Source of the DNA: Eublepharis macularius
Lineage: Eukaryota > Chordata > Lepidosauria > Squamata > Eublepharidae
Length of the DNA stretch: 64,000 nt
Assembly: GCF_028583425.1 (NCBI RefSeq)
Contig: NC_072801.1
Coordinates: forward strand, 10,932,001 to 10,996,000
Reading direction: 5' to 3'
Shown: piece by piece, positions 49,670 through 61,826 of the stretch
How positions within the stretch are numbered: position 1 is the stretch's first letter
Layout: each line of letters begins with the position of its first letter
Made by a program: the position numbers and the translations under genes
Notes under the pieces: model-generated
What the model saw: the letters and a program-made list of their open reading frames with translations, nothing else
Databases searched by the model: none
Told to the model about the DNA's origin: nothing

Positions 49670-52600
49670 AGCAATTAGGTTAGGCAGAGTCAGGCAGTCC
49701 AAGAGCAGAGTTCCAGCAGGCAGGCAGGCTAGGAAGGGTCAGGCAGTCTGAGGTCAGGCTTTCAGGAAACCGGCAAGGCAAGAGAGTGAATGGCTTCACA
49801 GCCATTGTGCACATTGCATCCACACCCAGCGGGTTTTATAGCCCCAGGGCTAAGGGCCATGTGTGCAGCCCATTGCTTGGGCAAGGATCCTGCACCTACT
49901 CCTTCTCATCATCAGAGAGCAGCTGGCACCAGCTCAGGAGGCGTGCGCTTCGCCTCCTTGCCTGCAGTTCCCTTCTCAGTTTCCGTCTACGGCGCTCTAA
50001 GGGTGGAGGTGAAGCTGGAGGGCTGGGGCCAGCTAACTGGGTTTCACCTGCTGGATCAGAGCTACAGAGTGTAGGCTCTGCCCCAGCTGCTGGTTGTGCC
50101 TGCTAATCAGCTGGTATCCCCTGCTGGTCAGCTTCTGTTGGCTCCCCTTCTCCTGAGGAGTCCTTAGCTTCTGGCAGTTCAAGGCTGGCTGCACGGAGCT
50201 CCTCTTCCCCTGAGGAGTCCTCACTATCACTCAGCCCTGGCTGACTCGTGACGCAAGCCTTTCTGACAAACACCCACCATCAAGTCAATTTTCTCTTATT
50301 TCTGCCTGTTTTCAGATCCAGGCATTCAAATACAACAGACAGAGTAGATTTATATGGCACTACCTGAACTGGATCAAGAGAAAAAAACATACACTTGCTA
50401 CTTCTGGGGAAGCTTCTCTCATTTAACCTTTTTGCTTTGTGCAATGAGTCACACGGTGAAAATAGCCTTACTTGTTCAATAATGTTCGAACTTTAGAGGA
50501 GGACGAGCTGCTGACTCATGGCCATTTTCAGATACTTTTCGCAAAGTATCTGCCTGCCAGCAGTCAGCCAAGAGGGTATCCGAAGGTGTGGGGTGTTGTG
50601 ATTCGGCAGAAATGACTACAGTGCAAAAGGTAATACTGGACATGATATTTCAGTGTGTGAGAATCTTAACTTACTTTTTCTTTCTTTTAAAGAGCAAGTT
50701 TCTGGCCCTTATGGATTCATAGATATAAATCTGGGGTCAAGGCATTTAAATTCATTCAAGTTAATGGGGCTAGAAGGATGCAACTCTGTTTGGGTTTACA
50801 CTAGTCAACCATGCTTTTGGAACCTCTGGATTATAATACTGCTGTGGTATTGACCGGACAAGGGGCTTATGTATCCCCCCAGAAGTGGTCTACAGATCTT
50901 GAAGTGCAATTCAGGAGGGTGGCTAATGAAGGGTCCTGTAGCTTTGGGCAGTCTCTTCTCAGTTGCAGTAGTTTCCACCAGCCAGTAGAAAATACTTGTT
51001 TAATTTGTCTGGCTGGTTCGGCAGTCTTTTGGGTGCCGTGGCTGGGTTGCCCTCTTTATCTAGGAGTTTGTTTCTGACATTGGCTGAATTTTATCATGAT
51101 GCTTTTTAGAGCTCTGTATAATTGTAGACTTCCTTGGAATCTCAGCTGTCAAGTGAAACAAAAATGTTGCCAAGCAGTCTGTCCAATTTGTGCAACTACC
51201 ATGAGAGACGGGATGCGGGACAAGGTGGTACTATTGGTCTGCTTCAGCAGAGTTCATCTCCCGTAATGCTGTCGCTGGAGGTTAACAAGGAAGGATCCTG
51301 AAGAGGTGGACACAACTGGGAGCTGAGCACGTGCAGCCTTATGGTGCCAAGTCAGTGCTGAGAATGAGATTCACGACGGGGGGTGCAAGTGGGGACAGCT
51401 GCAGACAGTATGAGATGTAACTGGCGGGGGGGGGACCACTATTAATGCAGTTATTTCATTTTTCTTTCCAGACTACGGAGAAAGCCATTTTTGGATCTAT
51501 TGACAGAGCAGCAGCAGAACAAGGAACTGTTAAATCCAACCCAACTGATCTTTATGGTTTTATTTTTCATAATGCCTGGTTAAAGTGACTACAACTAATG
51601 AGATCTGATTGGCAGCCCTATTTTAAGCACAGTCACAACGTTTCATTTTTTAATTCTCATATGATTATAGCAGAGTTACCAACCCACGACTGTAGTAACG
51701 ACACGAGACAGGATCTGGATGCAAAGTCTGACCCCCCAAAGATGGAGGCGAGAGTTTTATTAGCTCGTATTCAGGAAGTCCCGGATGCCCAAATATGGTT
51801 ATAGCAACAGTTACAAGTTACACATTCCATTCTCAGCCAACTAAGCAAAATATGCTGTGATCAGACTTTTGTCTTATCTAGGAAGCATAACGGAAAGAAA
51901 GGTACATCATGAGCTTCTGAGCATAGAAGAATATTACTTAGAGTGTATGGGAATGTTGTGCTCTGTGAATGATGAGAGAACAAGATGAAACTACTCCCTG
52001 ATTCCTGTTGTGGTGTGCCAACTGACCAGAAATCAGGGATGTAAAGAGTTGCCAAGGCAAACTGGGTGGTGTGCCAACTCCAGCTAACCTCTACACACGA
52101 TCGTCCCACATCCATGATCCCTCTTCTGTTTGGGGGGTGCATTTTAAGAAAAAGCACGGTTATCTGAGCAACCAAGGTTCCACTCCCCTATCTTCCACGA
52201 AGCTTGTTGGGTGGCACTTGGGACAGTCGCACTCACCCAGGCTTATGAAACTGCAGGAGACCAACATTTATATGCTGAAACAGTCAAAGGGCAGCAAATA
52301 AAATGGACTGGCTTATTAAAATCTAACCTTGGTAAAAGGCCCCGTGATAACAAAAGGGCAGGAAGGATGCAATTTATGCACCAAGGCCTGGCCGCTCAGG
52401 TAGTGGACAAAAGACTCCCAAGTTGTTTATCCTGCTCTCTTGATTCACATAAAAGATTTCAAGGCAGATATGCATACATTTCTTGGGAGTTCGCTTTTAT
52501 TATTTTCTCCCCCTAATCTGGTGGCTTGGCCAGAGATAAAAGGCTCCTCTGGAATAATCACAATGTGTTTCAAAACAAGCGACAGGTGGGTGACTCTGCC

Positions 52601-52892
52601 CTCCTTTAAAACGGCACCCCAGACAACCCTGTTTTCCTGCACAAGCTGCATCTCTCTCCACCTCCCACCTCCTCCCTGTGACAGATGTTGTCACCAGCCA
52701 GACAGGCCAGGATCAAAGGAGTTCAAAAAGAGGCTTTCATAATAAAGAGGGGCGAGTGGGTTGCTTGGAATCCCAAGTGACAGATTCTTCTCTGGGGAGC
52801 TCAAAAACAGCAGAGCTCACCTCTGTGGTCAATGCCACAATCGATTTAAGCTAGAAAGCTTTCTGTTAACCTCAAAGAGACTTAAATACAGG
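49670..52892. other. Intergenic; unassigned, possibly decayed LTR-type repeat
   Basis: The stretch 49670-50270 has imperfect repeats of CAGGCAGTC/GAGGAGTCCT-type words. The stretch 50600-52300 has runs of open codons without a recognisable domain. No assignment is made. Confidence 0.35.
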
Positions 52893-53153
52893 CAGGGCTT
52901 TTTTCAGCAGGAATGCAGTGGAACAGAGTTCCAGAACCTCTTGAAAATGGTCACATGGCCGGTGGCCCCGCCCCCCTGATCTCCAGACAGAGGGGTATTT
53001 AGATTGCCCTCCGCGCCGCTCGGCGGTGCGGAGGGCAATCTCAACTCCCCTCTGTCTGGTGATCAGGGGGGCGGGGCCACCGGCCATGTGACCATTTTCT
53101 CTGAGGACAACCCACTGAGTTCCGTCACCTCTTTTCCTGGAAAAAAAGCCCTG
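52893..53153. mobile_element. hAT-like foldback MITE
   Basis: 261 bp from CAGGGCTTTTTTCAGCAGG to GGAAAAAAAGCCCTG. The inverted halves meet at CCGCGCCGCTCGGCGGTGCG. Flanks AATACAGG and AATATTTG match at 5 of 8 positions. Confidence 0.8.
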
Positions 53154-53364
53154 AATATTTGTGTTCAGGGTTGGCCATGTCACTACTATTCAGTGGAAAA
53201 TCCGTGAGCGCATTTCCTGGAGGTGGAACATCCACAAGCCGTCACTTGCTACTGGAAACCTCACCAATGTTGGCCTCTGGGTGGAAATAAAAAAGGTGAC
53301 AAACAGCAGCTTAGACTAAATACTTTTTTCTTCTGTGACCCAGCCTCTCCCTAGACGTAGTTCA

Positions 53365-53890
53365 ATCCCATAGAATCAGAGTTGGAAGGGGACTTACAGA
53401 TCATCTAGTCCAACCTCCTGCACAATGCAGGAACAGCCTAAAAGCATCCCTTACAAGTATTTATCCAGTTGTTCCTTGAAGACTACCAATGAGGGGGGAC
53501 CCACCACATCCGCTATTTCACTGCTGGATTACTCTTAATGTGAAGAAGTTCTTCCTAACGTCCAGCTGGTACCTTCCCTCCTGTAGTTTAAACTCATTGT
53601 TTCAAGTCCTATCCTCCGTTGCCAACAAGAACAGCTCCCTCCCCTCCCCTCCCCTAAGTGACAGCCTTCTAAATACTTATCATGTCTCCCCTTAGCCTCC
53701 CCTTCTCCAAACTGAACATTCCCAGGTCCCTCAGTCTTTCCTTGTAGGGCTTGGCCTCCAGGCCCCTGATCATCTTGGTTGCTCTTCTCTGCGCCCGTTC
53801 CAATTTGTCCACATCCTTTTGGAAGTGAAGCCTCCAGAACTGCATACAATACTCCAGGTGGGGCCTGATTAACACAATGACATCCTGTAA
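53365..53890 (-). mobile_element. CR1 LINE 3' end with remnant ORF2 C-terminus
   Basis: The plus-strand left end CCCATAGAATCAGAGTTGGA is the inverse of the CR1 3' terminus. A minus-strand frame (53669-53875) reads [20 protein letters not shown] then [20 protein letters not shown], the C-terminal part of CR1 reverse transcriptase. It is 5' truncated. Confidence 0.88.
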
Positions 53891-54770
53891 GAGCTAATGC
53901 TTTTTGCAGCGGTAACAAAACCGACACCCTTTGAGTCATTTATTTACTTCTGTCACTCACCAGCAATGTTATCGCTTTTGCTTTCTAACTAGAGAAGTGT
54001 CCCCTCCAAAAATCTGATGGTTCTTGAGAAAATATGAAGGCATTAAATGGGGAAATGAAATGCTGTGATCTGCACCCCTACCCCAAAGTACTTTACTTCC
54101 AGCCAGTTCACACCACCTCTCTCTCCCCTCTGCTGCCTCTTCTGTGAATTCAAAGCTTCCTCCCACCAACTTTCTATCTGAAGAGTTGCAGAGAGAGACC
54201 CAGCCATCAAGTAGTCCATCTCCCCTCTTCCACTGATCATGGACTTCTAACAAGCCACTATTTTAACAAAAGGATGGTGTCCCTTTGTCAGTATTATTAT
54301 CCCCTGCTAATGGATTGGATGGGGGACACTTGCAGGGGGAATCACGTGGCAGCAGCAGCTTTCTTACCCTTCCTGCTAACCTTGTTCTCTCCTGCAAATG
54401 CCGCTCCTGGTCATGCCCACCCCTACACTCCTTGCGAGATGCTAGTAATTGGGAGGAGGAGACATTTAACTCAGTTCAAGTTTTCAGCCCTACTGATGGC
54501 AAGGCATGCTTTAAAGCAGTGGCTCTCAACCAATAATATGCATACCAGCAATAGAAAGCATAGTTTTCATAACAATTACTAAGAACTCAGTCTCCCTCAC
54601 TCCCCATGTCCACCTGCAAGTGTGACATGCCATGTTCTGCCAATAAATTATCTATCTGTGTCCTTTTGGCACACTAATAGTAACTTTGGTGTTTCTCCTT
54701 ATGCCTCCATTTCCTCCTTTCCACCTGGCAAGTGTCTGAGGCTCAGCTTCCTGCCAACCCAGGTGGTAGA
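53891..54770. other. Intergenic; no feature recognised
   Basis: Only short uninformative open frames. Confidence 0.4.
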
Positions 54771-55000
54771 GAGTGCCCTCAAGTCAGAGTTGTCTTATGG
54801 TGACCCCTGGTGGGGTTTTCAAGGCAAGAGGCTAACAGGGATAGTTTCCCATTGCTGGCCTCTGCGACCCTGGTCTTCTTGAAGGTTTCCCATCCAATTA
54901 CCAACCAAGGCCGACCCTGCTTAGCTTCTGAGATCTGATGAGATCAGGCTCACCTGGGCTATCCAGGTCAGGGCGCTGCCAACCCTACCTGCCAGATATT
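54771..55000 (-). mobile_element. 5S rRNA-derived SINE, antisense
   Basis: On the minus strand it begins with 5S rRNA-like text (CTGATCTCATCAGATCTCAG, AAGCTAAGCAGGGTCGGCC, GGTTGGTAATTGGATGGGAA), including the internal control region used by RNA polymerase III. A tail of CAGCAATGGGAAACTATCCC and ACCATAAGACAACTCTGACT follows. It matches the 5S-Sauria SINE type known in lizards. Confidence 0.85.
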
Positions 55001-56208
55001 ATCCATAGCGCTCTGGCAACTTTTTTTGGTGGAAGAGAGAGCCACTGCTTTAATGTACTTAAAGGGATTATTAAAGAAAAGAAACAAGTAAAGTGAACAT
55101 GAGCAGAGCTGGCTTTACAGAGTGGGAGTGTTGGAGGGAGAAGGTTGAGGGGAAAAACCATCGTGAAACGGTTAACGCTTCAGTGTAGAAGATGACCCAT
55201 GGTCACACAATTTGAGCTGGAACGCGTAAGCAATTTGAAGGAAAAGATCTCAAGCCCATTCTCCTTCAGCTGTATGGAGGAAGGGAGCAGACAAGCTGCA
55301 TCAGGATACACTGAACGATGCACAGTGAAATTCCACCCCAGTAAGATTGTCAGAATCTCAGATCCCTCCCCCTTCTTGTGGAGAAGTAAAGGGATTTTCT
55401 AGCAGCGAGGCGTGCCTGTTGCGACAAATCATTCTGTCTCATTGTTCTGGCGGCAGTATGTGCAAGGAGAACCCACACAAAGATGAAGTCCAAAGCAGCC
55501 CAGGAGTTAAAGAAACACGGGTTATCATCTGCATTTTTGCTTGCTTGCATTTCAGCATCCACAAGCCAAGGAAATTGCTTGTCTGCTGGTCAACTGTGAG
55601 CCTATGATTCTCTCCAGGACAACACTGGCATCTTGCTGGTGAACACGCTATTGGGCATGGAAAGGAACTTCAAGTAGAAAGGTAGGAAGGTCCGGGAATG
55701 CTCGACCCTGAGCCCACACAGCAATTAACAGGTGCGCTTAAAGCACAACAAAGGACAAGGTAGAATGCAATTTGAGCTTATAGAGGATGTTGATATGTGT
55801 GTGTGTGTGTGGGGGGGGGTGCCTCTGGAAAAGCATAGTAATGTACAGCCACAAGATGGTTAATTCCAACCAAGACACCACCTTCTCCCTCTCCCTGCTT
55901 GCCGGAACGAGATATGTGTATGAGAAATGTGAAAGCTACTATTGGACTTTTATTCTAGTCTGCTTTGTGATAACCTCTTAAGTTCAGCCCCCATCAGTGA
56001 TTTTTATTTTCTAATTGGCAAAAACTTTGAACAGGTGTAGAGTCAGTGGTTGATGCTGAGCATTTAAGCCAGTAAGAATATTTGTATGTGAAGAGCCTTC
56101 AGAAGGAGACAACGTATTTCTGCATCGTGGACAAGAACGTTCCTTACAAGGATTCCTTTTGGGCCAAGCAAGCCTCAGCCTGTTGATCCAGGACAAGGTG
56201 CAAGCATA
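55001..56208. other. Upstream region of the urotensin receptor-like gene
   Basis: No clear TATA box, CpG island or upstream coding exon. A short (GT)n/(G)n tract lies at about 55795-55820. A 5' UTR exon may exist here but cannot be placed. Confidence 0.35.
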
Positions 56209-57318
56209 ATGGAATCGGGGCATGGTACCACTCTGCCTTGCCATCTGAACTCCACCACGAGCCACCCCAATGACACGGCTGAGGACCTCAGCACTACCGG
56301 CAGCCCCCTGGTTACTTCCCTGTTAGGGGGCATATTGGCCATTATGTGCCTCATTGGGACGGCAGGAAACATCTACACACTGGTGGTTGTCAACCTCTCC
56401 ATGAGACTGACTGGCTCCATGTCTGTGTACATCATCCACCTAGCCTTGGCAGACCTTCTGTATCTCTCCACCATCCCTTTCATAGTCTCCACCTACATGC
56501 TGAAGGACTGGTACTTTGGAGATGTGGGATGCCGGATCCTGTTCAGCCTGGATCTCCTCACTATGCACGCCAGCATCTTCATCCTCCTGGCCATGACCAC
56601 TGAGAGGTACCTGGCAGTTGTCAAGCCTTTGGATACCATAAGGAGGCCGAGGGGTTACAGAAGGATGGTCACCAGCTTCGTGTGGCTGGTATCCTTCCTC
56701 CTGACCTTGCCAACCATGGTCCTCATCGACGTACGGACCAGTATCCAAGATGGGGTGATCAAACGCATGTGCTACCCTACATGGCAGATGGAGGCCTACA
56801 AGGTGTACCTCACAGTTCTTTTCAACACTTGCATCTTGGCCCCGGGAGTAATAATTTGCTATTTGTACATCCGACTTGCCAGGACTTATTGGAGATCTCA
56901 GACAGCCATCTTCAGCACCAAGGAAATGAAGAGATGCCCCAGACAGAAAGTCTTGTACATGATATTTAGCATTATTCTCACCTACTGGACTTGCTTTATC
57001 CCGTTCTGGCTCTGGCAGTTGCTTGGCGTCTATCACCACCAGACCAATGACGTCACAGGCAACACGGTGGTCAATTTCCTTGTGACCTGCTTGGCTTACA
57101 GCAACAGCTGCATAAACCCTTTCCTGTACACATTGCTGTCCAAGAATTATAAAGAGTACATTAGGAGCCGGCAGAAGAATGGCATCAGCCTGTCCAAAAT
57201 CAAGCTAAAGAGGGGCTCTTCAAGGAGGTCGATGTTATCTGGAAGCCACAAATACACAGAGACTGTGGCCATTGCTCAGATCAAAGGCATCAACAGCGAG
57301 AATGTTATTCCCTTGTGA
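56209..57318 (+). CDS. UTS2R: Urotensin-II receptor family GPCR (intronless, 369 aa)
   Basis: A class A rhodopsin-like receptor. The family binds urotensin II and urotensin-related peptide at the plasma membrane and signals mainly through Gq/11 and calcium. One intact ORF; the first ATG gives an extracellular tail with two N-glycosylation sequons (N14, N21). Seven membrane segments are visible: TM1 ~36-62 with N54; TM2 with LALADLL (D82); TM3 with disulphide C108, ligand-pocket D115 and the ERY motif at 132-134; TM4 ~153-172; ECL2 C188; TM5 ~198-223; TM6 with CFIPFW (262-267); TM7 with NPFLY (303-307). DVGCRI, LTMHASIF, CFxPFWLWQLL and NSCxNPFLYTLL match the urotensin-II receptor signature rather than the related somatostatin receptors. 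The basic, Ser-rich C-tail has no palmitoylation cysteine. Given the RNF216 neighbourhood it may be a UTS2R paralogue lost in mammals; the subtype is unresolved. Confidence 0.9.
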   Translation: MESGHGTTLPCHLNSTTSHPNDTAEDLSTTGSPLVTSLLGGILAIMCLIGTAGNIYTLVVVNLSMRLTGSMSVYIIHLALADLLYLSTIPFIVSTYMLKDWYFGDVGCRILFSLDLLTMHASIFILLAMTTERYLAVVKPLDTIRRPRGYRRMVTSFVWLVSFLLTLPTMVLIDVRTSIQDGVIKRMCYPTWQMEAYKVYLTVLFNTCILAPGVIICYLYIRLARTYWRSQTAIFSTKEMKRCPRQKVLYMIFSIILTYWTCFIPFWLWQLLGVYHHQTNDVTGNTVVNFLVTCLAYSNSCINPFLYTLLSKNYKEYIRSRQKNGISLSKIKLKRGSSRRSMLSGSHKYTETVAIAQIKGINSENVIPL

Positions 57319-58296
57319 GTAGAAGAGGGCAGGACAAGGGGTGTAAAGAAGATCAAATGCCATCTCTTCTGCAGGTCCTGTAAAGGTTGCTATCTCATTG
57401 TATGGAGCTCACCAGTCCTTCCAGATTGACAACCATTGCGCTGACTCAACCTTCTCTGCCATTTGCAGGATTCCTTATACTAGCTGCTTAGTCGGATGCT
57501 GTATGTATAATTTGATTTCCAGAAGTATAGCATGAAAATATATGCAGATCTTTTTAAGGTGTGTAATTTACCATGCTGGCCACAATTGACAAGTGGGAAG
57601 GCATTGCATCTTTTTTCACATTTTCAGATCTTTACAGTACCAAAAATAGAAATCATCTTCATAGGTCTTGTGCAGACAGATGGGTTAGCTAACAAATGTG
57701 GGCTTTAGTGGGCTTCTTTGCAGGACTGTCCTGAAAATGGCTTGTCTGGTTTGAAATTTGACTTCTTCGATTCATCCTTCCTTCCTCTTGCTGAGCAATG
57801 GTTGGAACCAATTGATCCTGCAGGATTTCATTTTCCTGCCTTTGTACTGGTATCTCCTCCAGCACTGCTGTCCACTCAGTGGGAGGCTTCTGAGGACTGA
57901 GCATTTGCAGTCTGCTGTGTCTACTTGCTCCTCAAAAATGACATTAGTCCTTGTTGCCCAAGTAAGATTGTATTGCCAGAATACTACAGGAGAGTTTTTC
58001 CTTCAAATTTTTGTGGTCAAAACAATGAGCAAATGTTCCCACCCCCCTCTATTGTACATTGTGTGGAAGCAACACTGCCTCTGTTTCCACTAACAGTTGT
58101 AATCCAATGTGGTATTTGTTTCAGAATTCCTGCAGAAAATACTGTACCTCAAGCATGCGTTACGTGTGAGTCTGACCCAAGTGGTATGTAATGGGGGCTT
58201 TTGCAGGTGGTCTCTCAGCCATCCAATGGACTGCACAGATCTGTTCAGCTGCAGCTATAGACCACCAAGCACTTTGAGACCTTTCTCTGACAGCCA
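57319..58296. other. 3' flank of the urotensin receptor-like gene
   Basis: The ORF stop is at 57316-57318. No canonical AATAAA was spotted in the first several hundred bases, so the 3' end is not placed. The open frames are not convincing genes. Confidence 0.35.
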
Positions 58297-58556
58297 GTTT
58301 GGTGTAGTGGTTAAAAGCGCGGGACTCTAATCTGGAGAGCTGGGTTTGATTCCCCACTCCTCCATTTGAAGCCAGCTGGGTGACCCTGGATCAGTCACAG
58401 CTCTCTCAGAGTTCTCTCAGCCCCACCCACCTCACAGGGTGTTTTGTTGTGGGGATAATAACAACATACTTTGTAAACCGCTCTGAGTGGGTGTTAAGTC
58501 ATCCTGAAGGGTGGTATATAAATCTAGTGTTGTTGTTGTTGCTATTATTATTATCT
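58297..58556 (+). mobile_element. Sauria-type SINE, full length
   Basis: Head CCAGTTTGGTGTAGTGGTTA, B box GGGTTTGATTCCCC, body CCACCTCACAGGGTGTTTTG, tail AACCGCTCTGAGTGGGTGTT ... TTGTTGTTGTT and ATTATTATT. Near-identical to 37212-37484. Confidence 0.88.
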
Positions 58557-58711
58557 AATTAGATCTCAAAGCCTAAATTGCCTGTGTTTCAATGCATCAC
58601 AGATTTGCATGGCAAAACTTTAATTCTGCCATCAAATGCAGGTTTGTCACCCAGAGGTCCTTGTAGAGCTCTCCTCATACACTGGCTCCTTAAGGACAGT
58701 ATCATGCTGCC

Positions 58712-58971
58712 CAGGGCTTTTTTTCAGCGGGAATGCGGTTGAACAGAGTTCCGGCACCTCTTGAAAATGGTCACATGGCCGGTGGCCCCGCCCCCTGATC
58801 TCCAGAAAGAGAGGAGTTTAGATTGCCCTCCGTGCCGCTGGAGTGGCGTGGAGGGCAATCTAAACTCCCCTCTGTCTGGAGATCAGGGGGTGGGGCCACC
58901 GGCCATGTGACCATTTTCTCTGAGGACAACCCACTGAGTTCCACCACCTCTTTTCCCAGAAAAAATCCCTG
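58712..58971. mobile_element. hAT-like foldback MITE with a near-perfect target duplication
   Basis: 260 bp from CAGGGCTTTTTTTCAGCGGG to CAGAAAAAATCCCTG. Flanks ATGCTGCC (58704-58711) and CTGCTGCC (58972-58979) match at 7 of 8 positions. Confidence 0.85.
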
Positions 58972-59227
58972 CTGCTGCCCTTTTCCTGGTTGCTTTTTGT
59001 TTCAGAAAAATGGGTATCAAAAATTGACTTCTTTGGGGGAATGGGGTGTGTATGGGGGAGGGGTCCACTCTCCCCATTCAGTAGCAGACAGATTTGCCAG
59101 CAAGTGTGCACAAGGACTAGCCACTACCTAACCTTGGTGTAAGCTAGTTACTGGCCACACTGCTGCAGCCACCACCACCTCCTCCTCCACAACCAACATT
59201 TTTGTTGGTTTGAGATGTGACATGCGT

Positions 59228-59440
59228 CATGTCAGGTAACAGCTCATGTGGGGGGAGCACCGTGCTTTCCATGCAGAAGGTCCCAGGTTCCCTCTCTGCC
59301 ATTTACAGTTATAAGAAGCTGAGGCTGCAGCAGTTACTGGGGAAAATCTTTCTCTGCCCGAGGTTCTTGGGAGCTACTGCCAGTCAGAGGATAGGATATT
59401 GAACTAGATGAACCAACGGCCAGACTAAATACAAGGCATC
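59228..59440 (+). mobile_element. tRNA-derived SINE, degenerate
   Basis: CCATGCAGAAGGTCCCAGGT, TTCTTGGGAGCTACTGCCAG and TGAACTAGATGAACCAACGG follow the same layout as 14130-14335. Confidence 0.6.
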
Positions 59441-61599
59441 CAAGACATATAGCAGAATATCTCTTGTAAAAAATTAACCCCACCCATGGATTTGTAAGAG
59501 TGCTTACAATAAAATTATTTGTAGGGGGGGAAATTATTGTACTGTTTGTTCTATCTCAGCTACCTTTTAACCAATGTGTGTGAGGAAAGATTAAATGAAT
59601 AACCAATCTGATGAACGTTGCATCCCTACTTGGAGTGCCTACGGAGGGTTCCTCAATTAGAAGATCAGTAATGTCTCTAACTGGGCCAGACCCTGGCTGA
59701 TCTTCTCCTGCAATGTATAACAAGAGGAGACCGGGTGGGTCCAGGGAGCTCTCAGTTTCGTGCAGGGTGAAGATAGAATCCTGGCAATACCATGAACAAG
59801 CATTCTCAAACTACTTTCTCAGCTCTCTGCAACATACCAGGGCCCTGGGAACAAGAAGGAGCATCCTTGCTGGGGGTGGGGGTGGGAATCAATCATTCCT
59901 GTAGGCAGAAAGTTTGACAAACTGCTGTTTTAAGGGAAAACACAAATGTAGTGTTTTGATAGGGAATCGACCTGAAGTGTTTCAGTTCACTCTAGAAAAC
60001 ATGCACATAGGAGAGTGTGGGGTGGTGGCAGCGGCAGAGAATGGCTGGGAACGAACACCTCAGCCTGACCTCTTTGTCCATACTGGGTTGACGGCACGTG
60101 CCTCTGCATTCAGCGGGTGCCATTTGCCAGCTGATGCAAGGGCACTTTTATTCCAGCCAAGGAAGGAAGGAGGAAGGCAGCCTTGCTTGCCAAAAAATAA
60201 ACGTTTAGGCCTTTTGTTCCTTGAAGCCCAAAGGGGCGCGGGGAGCGGCGCCAGTGCAAAGGCATCAATGGACTCTGCCGTTTCACGTGGTGCATAATAG
60301 ATGTTCATCCTGTCCCTGCAGAGAAGGCCTTGCATTGCCTTTGGCTCAGCAGCATTTCGATTACTGAATAATTTCACACTCCCCCTTTTCCCTCACAAGA
60401 GCAGCAGTTCAGGACAGCCGTGAAATGGTGTTTTCCTTTGGCGAAGAGAGTATTTGAGCTGTGTGGTACCTTTGTGAAAATCTGATACTTTGAACAGGGA
60501 TTGGGGGCAGAGAAGCAGGCAGGCAGGCACTGCTGATCCCAAAGCAATACCACCAGTGCCAGGGAGAACTAGAAACTGTGGCTTCCGAGAAATCTCCCTG
60601 AAACTCTACCCAGTGTCACAATGCTACAATGGAATCTCTCCCATGTTATTCTTTCTATTTGGGGCAAGCTACTGGTGCATGCGCTTAAGCTGCAAGTTTT
60701 TACCTATTAATCCATACAACAAATCAGCATTGCAATAGCTGGTTTCAAAAATCCAAAGCTAAACAAAAACATGTCTGGACTCTGCTTTTCACAGTCTGTT
60801 CACTATTCTTGAACAAGAGTCATATTCAAGGGCTCACACAATGAAAATGGCAAGTTTTTTAAAATGCAAGGGGCACAAAGAAAGAGGGCTGGTTGAATAG
60901 CCAGAATGCAAGATCATGGGAAACTCTTGTTCAAACACTTGCTGTTAGCACTAAGGGGCATCATGTTGGGATTTATTTTCTGGTTATTTCAGATTTAAAA
61001 TCCTCTGGGGAAAGGGCATGAATCAGGACAGGTATTCAGTGTTGGCAGCACAAACTAGGAACAGCAGGAACAAAACATGGGCTGGGGGAGGCATTCTTCA
61101 CCGTTCATGAATCAACAGGGGCTTGAATGGAAGTTTTGCCAGCCGCTCTCCTGTGCAGCCAGGACTTGGCTGCATTCCTAGCTTGGAGACTCATGTCTCT
61201 GCCTCCTCTGCACCCCACTAGTAAGCTGCCTGGAGCTGCAAATTCCAGTTGGAATTAAGCCCTCTGTCAGAAACAAGGAGATCAAATCTGAAGCCTTTTA
61301 CACTTGGCTTCCTGGCGGATCTTGAAATTTTTCCTAACTGTCCTCCTGAGTGCTTGATTGCCCCCCCCCCCCATCTTGGGCCCCAGTTATCTTGCAACGT
61401 AGCCTGAGGCAAACTGGTTGCTCTTCTGTGACTGTCGTTCCCATTGCTGTGCCATTTCAGCTCTATTAATCTGTACCTTGCCCAGTGGCAGATACATCAA
61501 TGCTGCAGGCATTCTGTGATTCTGCTCAAGCCCAGACCATTGCACATAGAAAACACAGCTTCTTGAGAACTGCAGCTTCCTTTTAAATTAAATAGAAGC
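59441..61599. other. Intergenic; no gene seen
   Basis: Open frames at 59914-60297 (+) and 60060-60377 (-) overlap in antisense and have no recognised domain. Confidence 0.4.
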
Positions 61600-61719
61600 C
61601 TAACCCTCATGGTGGTCTAGATTGTTTGGAAAGCACATGGACTCGAGCAGTTGTAAGTTGTTGGAGAAAAACTGTGGGAAGGAAAAACAACCTGTCCAAA
61701 TCCTTGAGTTTACTGAATT
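61600..61719 (-). CDS. Possible terminal exon of the same unidentified gene
   Basis: A strong acceptor (CCCATCTTCCTCTCCAG) precedes an in-frame (phase 0) stretch of 39 codons, NSVNSRIWTGCFSFPQFF... ending HHEG and a stop at 61600-61602. It would end the protein after LAEDLMAK. It could instead be UTR or chance; no poly(A) signal was verified. Confidence 0.28.
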   Translation of the reverse strand, partial: NSVNSRIWTGCFSFPQFFSNNLQLLESMCFPNNLDHHEG

Positions 61720-61826
61720 CTGGAGAGGAAGATGGGACAATTGGGTTTCTAAACTGTTTCTCCCTCCACAATTCCTCACACCCCTCCCCATCGTTCTAAT
61801 ATATACATGAGCCTACTTTAACCTAC

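Noticed and set aside
50600..52300. Possible endogenous retrovirus or LTR element
   Set aside because: Some long open stretches, but no reverse transcriptase, protease, gag motif, primer-binding site or paired LTRs could be identified.
56440..57039. 199-codon ORF antisense to the urotensin receptor-like gene
   Set aside because: A shadow of the real coding strand in a GC-rich region.
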